A stretch of 64,000 bases of DNA from an uncultured Bacteroidales bacterium (GCA_900318465.1 ONKQ01000012.1:1-64000); one strand, 5' to 3'; positions 31,920 through 42,188 are shown, counted from the first letter of the stretch. Translations and numbers: made by a program. The notes: generated by a model not told the origin, from the letters alone.

Positions 31920-34547
31920 TTAATCAATCGATCCTCCAATGGAGAAGTGGAACTGGCTATGGTTGTTGCCTGTGGTGCCGTAAATGTTGTCGAAGCCGTA
32001 GCCCCAATCGAGGCCGAGCAAGCCGAACATGGGCAAATAGATGCGCACACCGAGACCCGCGGAACGCTTCACGTCAAACGGGTCGAAGTTTTTGAAGCCT
32101 AACCAGCAATTGCCTGCCTCAAGGAAGGTGAGCGCATAAATGGTGGCTTGCGGGTTGAGCGATAATGGATAACGTAGCTCAAGGGTGTATTTCGTGAAGA
32201 GGTCGCCGCCACTCGAGCCATTGTAAAACCCTGGCGAGAGCGAATTGTTGGCATAACCACGCATACCGATCAACTCGCGGCCATCCACGTTATAGTTATT
32301 GATACCGTCGCCGCCAAGATAGTAGCGGTGGAAAGGCGTGGGACCTATCTGGTCGTTGTAGTGACCGAGGTAGCCGAAACGCACACGGGTCATCATAACC
32401 AACTTCTCATACAACTCGGTATACCACACAGCCTTGAAGTTCCAACGGTGCATCTCCACCCACTTGTATTTCTCGTTCTCCGACATCGTGGAATAATCCT
32501 TGTGGGTGAAGAGCGAATAGGGAGGTGTCAACTCAAGGCTGATTTGGAATTCGGAGCCATTGCGCGGATAGATGGGTTGGCTCACCGAATTGCGGCTCAG
32601 CACGATATTATAGCTAATAATGTTGAACTTGCCATTGCCGTCGCCCACGTTCAGATATTGGGTCGAATATTTCATCAGGTTGTAACGCATTACGTTAATA
32701 CCTTGGTAGATTGAGAAGTAGTCGTCGGGCCATGTCAAACGGCGACCCAAACCAGCACTAACACCCGTGCGACGGAACCAACCATAATTTTCGCTGGTCT
32801 TGCTTTGCCAATTCGACATGAACGACTGGAAGAACGACAACGTCAACGCATTGGGCTTACGACCTCCCAACCAAGGCTCGGTGAACGAAAACGAATAAGA
32901 AATTATGGCGGGAACGTAGGCCGACACGCTCAACGAGAGCTTTTGTCCGTCGCCGGCAGGGATGGGCCGCCAAGCTTCTTTCTTGAATAGGTTGCGCATC
33001 GAGAAGTTGGAGAACGAAAGACCTGCCTGCAATATAAGGTATCCACCACCATAACCGCCCGAGAAGGTGATTTGGTCGGCAGCAGCCTCCTCCACAGAAT
33101 ACTCAATGTCGACCGTGTTATCGCTATAGTCAGGCTGCACGTCGGGGTTGATTTTCTCTTGGTTGAAGAAGCCTAAAGTGGCCAGTTCGCGCACAGAACG
33201 AATCACATCGCTGCGGCTGAACAACTGACCGGGACGGGTATAGATTTCACGCAAAACCACATGGTCGTAGGTCTTCGTGTTGCCAATCAAGGTCACGTTC
33301 CTGATGCGGGCCTGCTTGCCTTCGTTGAGGCGAATCTCAAGGTCGATGGAGTCGTTTTCCACCGCCACCTCCACGGGGTCGGCACGGAAGAAAAGGTATC
33401 CGTCATCCATATACAACGAACTGATATCCAAGGTGGTTTCGCTGTAGGTCAAGTTTTTGTCCAACAGTTCCTTGTTGTACACATCGCCAGGCTTGATGCC
33501 GAGGATGCCGTTCAGCGTTTCGGCGCTGTATTTGGTGTTGCCCGTCCAACTGACGCTGCGGTAGTGATATTTGTTGCCTTCGTCAATGACAAGGTCGATG
33601 CCTATGTTGCGGTCGTCGATCCTGTAGACCGAATCACGCACGATGATGGCATCACGGTAGCCTTTTGCATTGTATTTATCAATGACTTTCTGCTTGTCAT
33701 CCTTGAAATCGCTCTCCTTGTACCGCGAGGCCTTGAAGATGCGCGGGCGGTAGTTGTTATAGAAATACTCCTCAATGCCCGTAACGGCTTTCAAAGGCTT
33801 CAGCGTCACCAAATCGGCAACCGTGTTCACCACAAGCGGTCCCAAGGGATCCAACGGGTCGAAATGGCCGCGTTGCTTGGTCTCTTTCATCGCCGAAAGT
33901 ATCTGTCCTTCAGAGAGATTATCGTTGCCGATGATGTTGATTTTCCCGATTTTCACCTTTTGACCCTTGTCGATGTTGATGATCATGTCGACGTAACTCT
34001 CACGCACGGTATCCTCAATCTGCTTGATGTCGATGTCGACATTGAGATAGCCTTTGTCGTAGTAATAATTCTCAATGATGCGCTTGGTCTTGGTGACGAG
34101 ATGCTCGGTGGCCACATCGCCGCGCGACAGGTTGATTTTGTTGCGGATTTCGTCGGCCTCGCTCTTCTTGATGCCTTTCAGCGAAAACTTCGAAACACGG
34201 GGCTTTTCCCTGATGACGATTTGAAGGAAAACCTTGTTGGCCACAAAGTCGACGGCGTTAATGGACACATCCTCAAACATACCTTGTTCCCAAATCTTCC
34301 GGATGGCTCCTGCGATGTCGTCGCCCGGAATCTTCACCGTCTCACCCACACGAAGCCCTGAAATCATCGTCAACATGTTTGCATCGACGTATTTGGCACC
34401 CTCCACGGTGATGCCGCCGATTTCATAGTCCTTTGGGCGAGAATAATCCACATCCGACAAGTCGTCGCCGATTTGGATTTGGGCGAAGGCATTGTTACCC
34501 AAAAAAGAAACAAAAAGCAACAAAAATATGATTAAGTGTCGTTTCAT
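31920..34547 (-). CDS. bamA: Outer-membrane protein assembly factor BamA
   Basis: 875 residues: signal peptide (LIIFLLLFVSFLGNNAFA-Q), five POTRA domains (about 45-480, opening with ITVEGAKYVD and including ITVE/VSWTGNTKYS/VTLIGNTKTYD starts) and a 16-strand Omp85 barrel. The barrel's loop-6-type region carries LIGMRGYANNSLSPG, and the chain ends in HFSIGGSID. Known: the core of the Bam complex that inserts barrels into the outer membrane. The neighbours uppS upstream and skp genes downstream are the conserved order in the phylum. Confidence 0.95.
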   Translation of the reverse strand: MKRHLIIFLLLFVSFLGNNAFAQIQIGDDLSDVDYSRPKDYEIGGITVEGAKYVDANMLTMISGLRVGETVKIPGDDIAGAIRKIWEQGMFEDVSINAVDFVANKVFLQIVIREKPRVSKFSLKGIKKSEADEIRNKINLSRGDVATEHLVTKTKRIIENYYYDKGYLNVDIDIKQIEDTVRESYVDMIINIDKGQKVKIGKINIIGNDNLSEGQILSAMKETKQRGHFDPLDPLGPLVVNTVADLVTLKPLKAVTGIEEYFYNNYRPRIFKASRYKESDFKDDKQKVIDKYNAKGYRDAIIVRDSVYRIDDRNIGIDLVIDEGNKYHYRSVSWTGNTKYSAETLNGILGIKPGDVYNKELLDKNLTYSETTLDISSLYMDDGYLFFRADPVEVAVENDSIDLEIRLNEGKQARIRNVTLIGNTKTYDHVVLREIYTRPGQLFSRSDVIRSVRELATLGFFNQEKINPDVQPDYSDNTVDIEYSVEEAAADQITFSGGYGGGYLILQAGLSFSNFSMRNLFKKEAWRPIPAGDGQKLSLSVSAYVPAIISYSFSFTEPWLGGRKPNALTLSFFQSFMSNWQSKTSENYGWFRRTGVSAGLGRRLTWPDDYFSIYQGINVMRYNLMKYSTQYLNVGDGNGKFNIISYNIVLSRNSVSQPIYPRNGSEFQISLELTPPYSLFTHKDYSTMSENEKYKWVEMHRWNFKAVWYTELYEKLVMMTRVRFGYLGHYNDQIGPTPFHRYYLGGDGINNYNVDGRELIGMRGYANNSLSPGFYNGSSGGDLFTKYTLELRYPLSLNPQATIYALTFLEAGNCWLGFKNFDPFDVKRSAGLGVRIYLPMFGLLGLDWGYGFDNIYGTTGNNHSQFHFSIGGSID

Positions 34548-34558
34548 AGGCTCATCAA

Positions 34559-35314
34559 TTATTTGGCGACCTGCTCGCTGGTCTTTCCGAAACGGCGCTC
34601 ACGATGCTGGTAGTTCAATATCGCCTCGTAAAGGTCGGCCTTGCGGAAGTCGGGCCAATACTTGGGCGTGAAATAAAGCTCGGAATAAGCCAGCTGCCAC
34701 AACAGGAAATTACTGATGCGCTCTTCACCGCTGGTGCGGATAAGCAGCTCAGGGTCAGGCATTCCAGCTGTGGAAAGGTATGACGAAATGGTTGTGTCGT
34801 TGATTTGGTCGGGGGCAAGTCTTCCGTCAGCCACCTCCTTTGCCATGCGTTGTGTGGCTTGGATGAGGTCCCAACGGCCCGAATAACTCAATGCGAGAGT
34901 GAGCACCATGCGTGTGTTGTGGCTCGTGTCATCAATGGCTTTCATCAGCTGCTCGTAATTGGCCTTAGGCAAACTTTGCAAATCGCCGATGGCGTTCAGC
35001 TTGATGCTGTTTTTGTTCATCGTACTGACTTCATTCCTAATGGTTTGTGCCAATAACGACATCAGCCCCGACACCTCGGCCAAAGGGCGATTCCAGTTCT
35101 CGGTGGAGAAGGCATAAAGGGTCAGAAACTTAACGCCGATTTCCGCCGAGGCTTCACTCACCTCGCGCACCGATTGTATGGCACTCTGGTGCCCGAAGAG
35201 GCGTTGCTTGCCGCGTTCCTTGGCCCAGCGTCCGTTGCCGTCCATGATGATGGCGATGTGCTGCGGCAGCCTATCGCGATCGATTTGTTGCATCAGTTGG
35301 TCTTTCAGTTCCAT
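34559..35314 (-). CDS. uppS: Isoprenyl transferase (undecaprenyl diphosphate synthase)
   Basis: 251 residues, the usual size. The P-loop-like IIMDGNGRWAKERG (about 21-34), FSTENW and RTSGEERISNFLLWQLAYSE signatures define cis-prenyltransferases. It makes the C55 lipid carrier for peptidoglycan and surface glycans from farnesyl and isopentenyl diphosphates. It ends 12 nt before bamA and starts 3 nt after the DUF6089 gene, so it is co-transcribed. Confidence 0.95.
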   Translation of the reverse strand: MELKDQLMQQIDRDRLPQHIAIIMDGNGRWAKERGKQRLFGHQSAIQSVREVSEASAEIGVKFLTLYAFSTENWNRPLAEVSGLMSLLAQTIRNEVSTMNKNSIKLNAIGDLQSLPKANYEQLMKAIDDTSHNTRMVLTLALSYSGRWDLIQATQRMAKEVADGRLAPDQINDTTISSYLSTAGMPDPELLIRTSGEERISNFLLWQLAYSELYFTPKYWPDFRKADLYEAILNYQHRERRFGKTSEQVAK

Positions 35315-35316
35315 GG

Positions 35317-36159
35317 TCAGAATTTGCTTAAGTTACAGCCCCTTCCGTCGGGCAAGTTGAATTTCCAGGTCAGCGACACCCTTGCCATGCCAAACCAGTC
35401 GTTGAAAGAGGCATTGCCCCTTTGCTGGCCAGGGAGATAATTCCCTGTCGGGTCGCTCAAGTCGTAGGTCACGCCGTCCTCTGCGGTGAATGAGGCATGA
35501 CTTTCGGGATACACCGTCCCGACATCGTCGAGGTAGTCGGTGAAAGTTTTTTGCATCCGCCATTCCACGGTGGCAGCCATGTGTCTTGAAACAGAGAGTT
35601 TTACACCAAATCCGAAAGGCACAGAGACTCCAATGGGCATTGACCGCCCGAAGAGCGACTCGTACCATTTGACATCGTCAGGGGTGGATTCGGTAGGATA
35701 CTCGCGCAGGTTGACTAAAGTGCCGCCATATTCCGCGAAAGGTGTATATTGAAACACCGAAATGCCGCCGAAAATGTAAGGCGACACATTCCTTTTCGGG
35801 TTGCCGGTGTAGTATTCAAGGAAATTGAACTCGGCCATGAGGCTGAAATCATTGATTAACGTCGTGAAATTCAGTCCGCGTTCAGGCCGCCAACCGATTT
35901 TTTCATCAGATGCCGTCACTGTGGCGCGGCTATAGTCGAAACGGAACGTCCAGCGGTTGTTGTAATTGAAACGCAACACGCCGCCATATTGAAGCTGAGA
36001 CATTGCAAAAGGCTTCGTCGGATTCAGGTCGCCCATGTAATAACTCACACCCACATGCGGCCCCACTTCGATGGTCTTGGGGTCGTCAAATTGAGCATTG
36101 ACTTGGCAAAAAATAGCCAAACAACTCAAAATCAACAAGAAACGAATTTTCCTATACAT
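35317..36159 (-). CDS. DUF6089 family outer-membrane beta-barrel protein
   Basis: 280 residues, signal peptide (FLLILSCLAIFCQVNA-Q). The mature part opens with VGPHVGVSYYMGDLNPTKPF, typical of the DUF6089 family, and alternates amphipathic strands as in an 8-stranded barrel. It is consistently found between nadK and uppS/bamA in Bacteroidota, suggesting an envelope-assembly role; the exact function is not established. Confidence 0.82.
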   Translation of the reverse strand: MYRKIRFLLILSCLAIFCQVNAQFDDPKTIEVGPHVGVSYYMGDLNPTKPFAMSQLQYGGVLRFNYNNRWTFRFDYSRATVTASDEKIGWRPERGLNFTTLINDFSLMAEFNFLEYYTGNPKRNVSPYIFGGISVFQYTPFAEYGGTLVNLREYPTESTPDDVKWYESLFGRSMPIGVSVPFGFGVKLSVSRHMAATVEWRMQKTFTDYLDDVGTVYPESHASFTAEDGVTYDLSDPTGNYLPGQQRGNASFNDWFGMARVSLTWKFNLPDGRGCNLSKF

Positions 36160-36171
36160 AGTTCAAGGTTG

Positions 36172-36179
36172 CAAAATTA
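36172..36179 (-). promoter_or_regulatory. -7 box before DUF6089-uppS-bamA
   Basis: TAATTTTG on the minus strand, 13 nt before the ATG at 36159 and just after the nadK stop. The -33 element is not evident. Confidence 0.4.
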
Positions 36180-36207
36180 TGAAATTTTCCTTTGAAAACG
36201 TCAGAAA

Positions 36208-37080
36208 TCAATTTCTATTGTCTTTGCCCCACATCAATTTGTTGCGGATGGTGCCAAAAAAGTCCTCGCCACGCATCCTGACGAGGTTGAGGCAGAAGCC
36301 AGCCTTGCGCACCTCCAACTGCACGGAAGTGTCTAAGGTACAATTCCTTGAGTCCATGCTGAACACAAAACTTTTCTCCCTTCCTTCCACCTGAATACGG
36401 ATGGTGCTGTCGTCAGGAATCACGACAGGACGCACGGTCAAATTGTGCGTGGCAATGGGCGTGATGACGAAGTTTTTCGCATTAGGCGCGATGATGGGGC
36501 CGCCCGCACTCAATGAGTAAGCCGTGGAACCCGTCGGAGTGGCCAAAAGGATACCGTCGCCCCAATAGGTGTTGAGGTAAACATCATCGACAAACACCTT
36601 GATAGCCAACAGACTATGTTCTGGATTGCGGATAACGTTCAACTCGTTTAAAGCGTATTTTACATCGTCAAAAACCTTTTCGGGCGAAACGAGCTCCAAA
36701 AGGCTGCGCTGTTCAACGGTGTAATCGCCTGTAAGAACGCTGTTTACCGCATTGGCAATCTCGTTTTTCGAAATGCTCGAAAGGAAACCCAAACGCCCCA
36801 TGTTGATGCCCGCCACAGGAATGCCCGAATCGAGGACGAAGGGAACGGTGTCCAAAATGGTGCCGTCGCCCCCGATGGAAAAGAGCAGGTCTGCGTTCAA
36901 GTCGGCATTGGAAGTGAATACGCTGCAGTTCACGCCTTCGGGAACGAAAGCCTTAACCAATTCAGCAAAAGGCTGGTATACAACAATTTCAACTTGGTTT
37001 TTGGCCAATTCCGCAAACAATTGCCGCATATATTCCCCGTTTTCTGGGGCGATGGTTTTTCCAAATAGGGCGATGGTCAT
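36208..37080 (-). CDS. nadK: NAD kinase
   Basis: 290 residues from the ATG at 37080 (MTIALFGKTI); a ten-residue upstream extension is not family-like. GGDGT (near residue 66) is the ATP/NAD-binding motif, followed by LNELNVIR and the TPTGSTAYSLSAGGPI loop. It makes NADP from NAD. It lies between rsgA and the bamA block; a pair of GC palindromes separates it from rsgA. Confidence 0.95.
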   Translation of the reverse strand: MTIALFGKTIAPENGEYMRQLFAELAKNQVEIVVYQPFAELVKAFVPEGVNCSVFTSNADLNADLLFSIGGDGTILDTVPFVLDSGIPVAGINMGRLGFLSSISKNEIANAVNSVLTGDYTVEQRSLLELVSPEKVFDDVKYALNELNVIRNPEHSLLAIKVFVDDVYLNTYWGDGILLATPTGSTAYSLSAGGPIIAPNAKNFVITPIATHNLTVRPVVIPDDSTIRIQVEGREKSFVFSMDSRNCTLDTSVQLEVRKAGFCLNLVRMRGEDFFGTIRNKLMWGKDNRN

Positions 37081-37111
37081 AGTTTTTATATTTTCGTCTG
37101 GTAAGGACAAC

Positions 37112-37171
37112 GGGGCATGCCCCTCTTTTCTTTTTTTCTATCCGCTAATGACAGTGGGGCATGCCCCACTG
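37112..37171. repeat. Two GGGGCATGCCCC palindromes
   Basis: A 12-nt palindrome (37112-37123) and a 20-nt perfect palindrome sharing the same core (37152-37171, CAGTGGGGCATGCCCCACTG) occupy the rsgA-nadK gap. The first is followed on the plus strand by a T-rich tract. They could end rsgA transcription or be an interspersed repeat. Confidence 0.65.
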
Positions 37172-37173
37172 TT

Positions 37174-38109
37174 CTATCCTTCTTCCTTCACAGATTCATG
37201 GCTTTCGTCAGTCATCATGCGAAGGTAATTCACATAGCGCCAGTCGGCAATGTCGCCGTTCTCGACGGCGGCTTTCACAGCGCAACCCGGCTCGTGGGTG
37301 TGGGTACAGTTGGCAAAACGGCACTCGCTCATCAAGTCGCGCATCTCAGGGAAACGCTGCGCAAGGGTCTCTTTTTCAAGGTCGTACAGCACAAATTCCT
37401 TGATGCCGGGCGTATCCACAATCCACGCGCCGAAGTTCAAGTGGTGCATCTCGGCAAAAGTCGTGGTGTGCTTGCCTTTTTCATGATAACCCGAAATCGC
37501 ACCGATGCGGACGTTCAACGACGGGTCTAAGGCGTTCACGAGAGCCGACTTCCCCACGCCTGAATGTCCCGAAAACAGGCATATCTTGTCTTGCATCAAG
37601 GTTTTAAGTTCATCAATTTGGAAACCCGTCTTGGCCGAAACGCCAAAAGAAGTGTAACCCAAACTTTGATAATATTCCATCAAGACGCACATCTCCCCTA
37701 TCTGGTCGTCAGTGTAAAGGTCGCACTTGTTAAAAATGACGGCAGCGGGAATGTGGTAGGCCTCGGCAGTCACCAAAAAGCGGTCGATGAAACCCGTCGA
37801 GGTGCGTGGATGGGCAATGGTCGCCACCACAATGGCCAAATCGACATTGGCGGCAATGATGTGGGAGGCTTTGCTCAAATTCACTGATTGCCTGACGATT
37901 ACATTCTCTCGCGGCTCAATTTTCTTGATAACTCCCGTCTCTTTTCCAGGTTCCTGTTCAAACTCAACGTTGTCGCCCACAGCCACAGGATTGGTGGAGC
38001 GCAAGCCGTCCAAACGGATTTTCCCGCGCAGGCGGCATTCCCACTGCCGACCTTCACCGTCCAAGACGATGTACCAACTGCCCGTCGATTTAATGACTTT
38101 TCCTAACAT
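37174..38109 (-). CDS. rsgA: Ribosome small-subunit-dependent GTPase A
   Basis: 311 residues. An N-terminal OB fold (residues 1-70) is followed by a circularly permuted GTPase: NKCD (G4), then SGHSGVGKSALVNAL (G1) and DTPGIKEF (G3), and a C-terminal zinc knuckle CRFANCTHTHEPGC. It assists 30S maturation. Its start overlaps the dprA end by 7 bp. Confidence 0.95.
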   Translation of the reverse strand: MLGKVIKSTGSWYIVLDGEGRQWECRLRGKIRLDGLRSTNPVAVGDNVEFEQEPGKETGVIKKIEPRENVIVRQSVNLSKASHIIAANVDLAIVVATIAHPRTSTGFIDRFLVTAEAYHIPAAVIFNKCDLYTDDQIGEMCVLMEYYQSLGYTSFGVSAKTGFQIDELKTLMQDKICLFSGHSGVGKSALVNALDPSLNVRIGAISGYHEKGKHTTTFAEMHHLNFGAWIVDTPGIKEFVLYDLEKETLAQRFPEMRDLMSECRFANCTHTHEPGCAVKAAVENGDIADWRYVNYLRMMTDESHESVKEEG

Positions 38110-39200
38110 TTCTGGTAACGTTTTCCGGGCAATGCCATCAGCACGCCGTCGAATTCCAAATTCAAAAGTATAGCTGCAATTTTCGTGGTCGGCAACTCCG
38201 ACTTCACAATGATTTCATCCAAACTGATAACGGCATTCGCGCCGAAGCAGTCCATAATAAGTTTTTCCTCCTCAGTGAACTCGCGGAACAATGCGGTTTG
38301 TTTCTCAACCTTTTGCTCTGAATCCCAACGCATTGCATAGCGAAGATTGAATACGCTTTCCATCAAATGGGCACGATTGGTACGGATGAGATAATTGCAG
38401 CCTTGGCTATAAATGTCCATCACGCGACCTGGATAAGCGAACACGTCGCGGTTGTAGGAATTGGCTATGTCGGCGGTAATCAGTGAGCCGCCTTTCAACG
38501 CTGATTCAATGACAATTACGGCATCCGCCATGCCCGCAATGATACGGTTGCGGCGCGGGAAATTCTCGCGGTCGGGCTGTGTGCCACTCAAACACTCGGT
38601 GAGGACACCGCCGCCTTGCTCAATCATATCATTGGCTAATTTCTTGTTAGGCGAAGGATAGACTTGCTGCATTCCACAGCCCATCACCCCGATTGTCGGG
38701 ATACCGTTTTTCACTGAGGCTTTGTGGGCGCAAGTATCCACACCGTAGGCCAATCCGCTTACAATCAAAACATTATCATCTTTCAAATCCTCCACCAACT
38801 GATTGCAGTTTTCCTTGCCGTATTCGGTGATGTTGCGCGTCCCGACGATGGCCACCGTGCGGTTGGCGTTCAAATTGGCCGCACCTTTATAATATAGCAT
38901 CATCGGGCCGTCGTCGCATTGCAAAAGTCGGCGCGGATAGTCGGAATCGAGGAAGAACAGCGGTCGAATGTCGTTTTTCTCTATGAAAGCAATCTCCTCC
39001 TCGGCGCGTTTCAGGTAAGGTTTTGGATTGCAGATGGCCTCGATGGAAGCCTCGCGCATCCCCGAAATCTTCTCCAACGACTTTCGCGTCTCCTTGAAAA
39101 TGGCCTCCGCACTACCGCAATAATGCACGAATTTCTTCCCGCTGATGTCGCCGATGCCAGGCAACAGGGTCAATGCTATTTGATATTGGAGGTCGGTCAT
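38103..39200 (-). CDS. dprA: DNA-processing protein DprA
   Basis: 365 residues. An N-terminal SAM-like part is followed by the Rossmann domain signature GTRNITEYGK, SGLAYGVDTCAH, GCGMQQVYPSPNKKL and FPRRNRIIAGMADAVIVIES, with a C-terminal winged-helix-like domain. It loads RecA on incoming single-stranded DNA in transformation and is widespread even in species not known to be competent. It sits between lepA and rsgA with almost no spacing. Confidence 0.94.
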   Translation of the reverse strand: MTDLQYQIALTLLPGIGDISGKKFVHYCGSAEAIFKETRKSLEKISGMREASIEAICNPKPYLKRAEEEIAFIEKNDIRPLFFLDSDYPRRLLQCDDGPMMLYYKGAANLNANRTVAIVGTRNITEYGKENCNQLVEDLKDDNVLIVSGLAYGVDTCAHKASVKNGIPTIGVMGCGMQQVYPSPNKKLANDMIEQGGGVLTECLSGTQPDRENFPRRNRIIAGMADAVIVIESALKGGSLITADIANSYNRDVFAYPGRVMDIYSQGCNYLIRTNRAHLMESVFNLRYAMRWDSEQKVEKQTALFREFTEEEKLIMDCFGANAVISLDEIIVKSELPTTKIAAILLNLEFDGVLMALPGKRYQKC

Positions 39201-39201
39201 A

Positions 39202-40989
39202 TTAATCCAGTTTCAGCACGGCCAAGAACGCCGACTGCGGCACTTCAACATTGCCGACCTGCCTCATTCGTTTCTTTCCAGCCTTCTGTTTTTCAAGCAG
39301 TTTGCGTTTACGCGACACGTCGCCGCCGTAGCACTTCGCCGTCACATCCTTGCGCACTTGGCGCACCGTTTCGCGGGCGATAATCTTCGCTCCGATGGCC
39401 GCTTGGATGGCGATGTCGAACTGGTGGCGCGGTATCAATTCCTTCAGTTTCTCGCACATGCGCCGACCGAAGTCGTAAGCATGGGCGCGGTGTATCAAAG
39501 TCGAGAGGGCATCCACCGACTCGCCATTGAGCATAATGTCTAATTTCACCAAGTCAGCGTCCTGATAACCAGCGATATGGTAGTCGAAAGAGGCATAGCC
39601 CTTCGAGATGGATTTCAGTTTGTCGTAGAAGTCGAAAACGATTTCAGAGAGCGGCATTTGGAAGGTCAGTTCCACACGGTCGGTGGAGAGATAGACCTGG
39701 TTTTTCAAAGTGCCTCGCCTATCGATGCAGAGCGTCATAATCGGGCCGGTGAAATCGTTTTTCGAGATGATTTGCGCGATGATGTAAGGCTCCTCAATGT
39801 GGTCAATCTTCGTCACCTCGGGCAGACCGCTGGGATTGTGTACCTCTATCATCTCGCCATCAGTTTTGTAACACTTGAACGACACATTCGGCACCGTAGT
39901 GATAACATCCATGTCAAACTCTCGGTCGAGGCGCTCCTGAACGATTTCCATGTGCAACAAGCCCAAGAAGCCACATCGGAAGCCGAAGCCCAAAGCCGCA
40001 GACGATTCAGGTTCCCAAACCAAACTGGCATCGTTGAGTTGCAGTTTCTCCAACGAAGCCCTAAGTTCCTCATAATCATCCGCATCCACAGGATAGATAC
40101 CCGCAAACAGCATGGGTTTCACATCCTCGAAGCCCAAAACAGGCTCGGCACAGGGCCTTTCGACGTGCGTGATGGTGTCGCCCACTTTGACCTCCTTCGA
40201 GGTCTTAATGCCAGAGATGATGTATCCTACATCGCCCGCAGAGAGTTCATTCTTAGGCACTTGTTTCAGTTGCAGCACCCCGATTTCGTCCGCATGATAT
40301 TCTTTGCCTGTGGCGAAAAACTTGACGAGGTCATTGGTGTGCATCGTTCCGTTCATCACACGGAAATAGGCGATAATACCACGGAAAGAATTGAAGACCG
40401 AGTCGAAAATCAGGGCTTGGAGCGGGGCTTCAGGATCACCTTTCGGGCAAGGGATGCGCTCAACGATGGCATCCAATACGGCGGGAACGCCTTCGCCCGT
40501 CCTTGCACTCACCTTCAAAATCTCGCTCGGGTCGCAGCCCAAAAGGTCAACCATTTGGTCTTCCACAATGTCCACCATCGCGCTGTCCATGTCAATCTTG
40601 TTCATCACGGGGATGATTTCGAGGTCATGTTCCAATGCTGAATAAAGGTTAGCAATCGTTTGTGCCTGAATACCTTGCGTGGCATCCACCACAAGCAAGG
40701 CACCTTCGCAAGCCGCGATGCTTCGCGACACCTCGTAGGAGAAGTCGACGTGACCGGGAGTATCAATAAGATTCAATGTATAAGTCTCATCCTTATATGG
40801 GTATTTCATTTGGATAGCGTGGCTCTTGATGGTGATGCCACGCTCGCGCTCGAGGTCCATGTCATCCAAAACCTGATCGACCAATTCCTTGTCGTTCAGT
40901 GTGTGTGTCAATTCCAAAAGCCTATCTGCCAGGGTAGATTTGCCATGGTCGATGTGGGCTATGATGCAAAAATTTCTGATATTTTTCAT
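39202..40989 (-). CDS. lepA: Elongation factor 4 (LepA)
   Basis: 595 residues from the ATG at 40989, preceded by GGAGG; the upstream TTG-initiated form is unlikely. GTPase motifs [15 protein letters not shown] and NKID, then the LepA-specific C-terminal domain ending [20 protein letters not shown]. It back-translocates or remodels stalled ribosomes. It follows the HipA/DUF3037 pair with 12 nt spacing. Confidence 0.96.
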   Translation of the reverse strand: MKNIRNFCIIAHIDHGKSTLADRLLELTHTLNDKELVDQVLDDMDLERERGITIKSHAIQMKYPYKDETYTLNLIDTPGHVDFSYEVSRSIAACEGALLVVDATQGIQAQTIANLYSALEHDLEIIPVMNKIDMDSAMVDIVEDQMVDLLGCDPSEILKVSARTGEGVPAVLDAIVERIPCPKGDPEAPLQALIFDSVFNSFRGIIAYFRVMNGTMHTNDLVKFFATGKEYHADEIGVLQLKQVPKNELSAGDVGYIISGIKTSKEVKVGDTITHVERPCAEPVLGFEDVKPMLFAGIYPVDADDYEELRASLEKLQLNDASLVWEPESSAALGFGFRCGFLGLLHMEIVQERLDREFDMDVITTVPNVSFKCYKTDGEMIEVHNPSGLPEVTKIDHIEEPYIIAQIISKNDFTGPIMTLCIDRRGTLKNQVYLSTDRVELTFQMPLSEIVFDFYDKLKSISKGYASFDYHIAGYQDADLVKLDIMLNGESVDALSTLIHRAHAYDFGRRMCEKLKELIPRHQFDIAIQAAIGAKIIARETVRQVRKDVTAKCYGGDVSRKRKLLEKQKAGKKRMRQVGNVEVPQSAFLAVLKLD

Positions 40990-41001
40990 TTTAACCTCCA
41001 A

Positions 41002-41373
41002 TTAAGCCCGCTTGCGAGCCTTAAATGCCTTGTCATAAACATAATTGCGGAACAGCCAGTTTTTGCTTTGCTCAGAAGGCTCAAGATCAATGGTTTGCAA
41101 TGGCGAAACCGCAATCAGGTTGTTGGAGTAGCGCGTCAAATAATTGACCGCCTCCACCGAATTCACGCTTTGGTTTCTTTGCAACGAATTGATTACCCTT
41201 GAAATAAACCTATATTCTTTTTCAGAAAAAATGCCCTGCAAAAGGTTGAGCTTCTTTTGAGAATAGCGTACTTCAATGCCTTGATTATCAACGATAATAA
41301 GCCCGATACTCAACTGTTCCGAAATCTCGGGACGAATCACCGCATAAATGATGCTATATCTTAAACTGTTCAT
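41002..41373 (-). CDS. DUF3037 protein, partner of the HipA-like kinase
   Basis: 123 residues from the ATG at 41373, which overlaps the kinase stop by 4 bp (ATGA). The opening LRYSIIYAVIRPEISEQLSIGLIIVD and the FSEKEYRFISRVINSL helix fit DUF3037. These genes are frequently paired with HipA-family kinases, suggesting a two-component toxin-antitoxin-like or signalling unit, though the biochemical role is unknown. Confidence 0.75.
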   Translation of the reverse strand: MNSLRYSIIYAVIRPEISEQLSIGLIIVDNQGIEVRYSQKKLNLLQGIFSEKEYRFISRVINSLQRNQSVNSVEAVNYLTRYSNNLIAVSPLQTIDLEPSEQSKNWLFRNYVYDKAFKARKRA

Positions 41374-42158
41374 TTTCCAATTTTTTCCGTTAAACAATCG
41401 GTAAAATTACACCAAACACCATCAATCCACTCAGATTCAAAAAGTTGTCTCGTCTTCTTGTCAACAACAATTGACGGGACATTCCACTCCTTTGGCATGA
41501 CCTTGACCATTTGTGCAGAAAGTTGCAGACTTCTATTGACACATGCCAAATAATAGGCTCTCAACGGTTTAACCATTGCTTCCAATGATGCAAGAGACTT
41601 GTCTCGAATCAGGTTTTGGAACAAATCGGAATAAAGAATGGTGTCCGTCGAGGTCAGTTGCGATAAAGGAAACTCAAAAGTAGCAGTGTTGAAAATACAG
41701 CCATAGTCAATCGAAATCAAATCCTCATGCTCCACATTATAAAGAAGATTCGCATTGTTGGCATTTCTGTCTTCATTGGCCATCCAAAAATCAAACAAGG
41801 CTATTTTCAAAAGTTGCGTCAACGTCTTTGCAGACGATTTCACCTCCCTATTGGTTGAAGGCGTGATGTCCACAACACCTACCATTTTCTTGCTTCCAAT
41901 CGACACTGCGGCATTGTTTCCCTTTGACCAATGTGCAGGCCTTATTCTTACAAAAGCGATTTCAGGCGAGTTGAAATGCCATGCCTTAGCCATTTGAGCG
42001 CCAATCAGTTCACAAGCCAATTTATATGCAGCAAAAGACGAACGCATGTATTTACAGATATATGCATTCTTGTCGGAACACATGACCAAAACAGGCTCTT
42101 CCCCTGTATAATACTGTCTTTCAATGGATTTTACACTGTCTAACAACGGGATTGACAT
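41370..42158 (-). CDS. HipA-family kinase
   Basis: 262 residues from the ATG at 42158; the upstream extension in the same frame looks non-coding. Kinase-like catalytic residues appear in ANEDRNANNANLL (D and N near 140-150) and metal-binding ISIDYG. It lacks the N-terminal HipA domain and any HipB-type regulator beside it; a DUF3037 gene overlaps its end instead. Known relatives phosphorylate aminoacyl-tRNA synthetases, but the target here cannot be deduced. It appears to lead into lepA in the same direction. Confidence 0.78.
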   Translation of the reverse strand: MSIPLLDSVKSIERQYYTGEEPVLVMCSDKNAYICKYMRSSFAAYKLACELIGAQMAKAWHFNSPEIAFVRIRPAHWSKGNNAAVSIGSKKMVGVVDITPSTNREVKSSAKTLTQLLKIALFDFWMANEDRNANNANLLYNVEHEDLISIDYGCIFNTATFEFPLSQLTSTDTILYSDLFQNLIRDKSLASLEAMVKPLRAYYLACVNRSLQLSAQMVKVMPKEWNVPSIVVDKKTRQLFESEWIDGVWCNFTDCLTEKIGK

Positions 42159-42188
42159 GGTCGGCTGCTTGCTAAGTGGATTTCGGCG

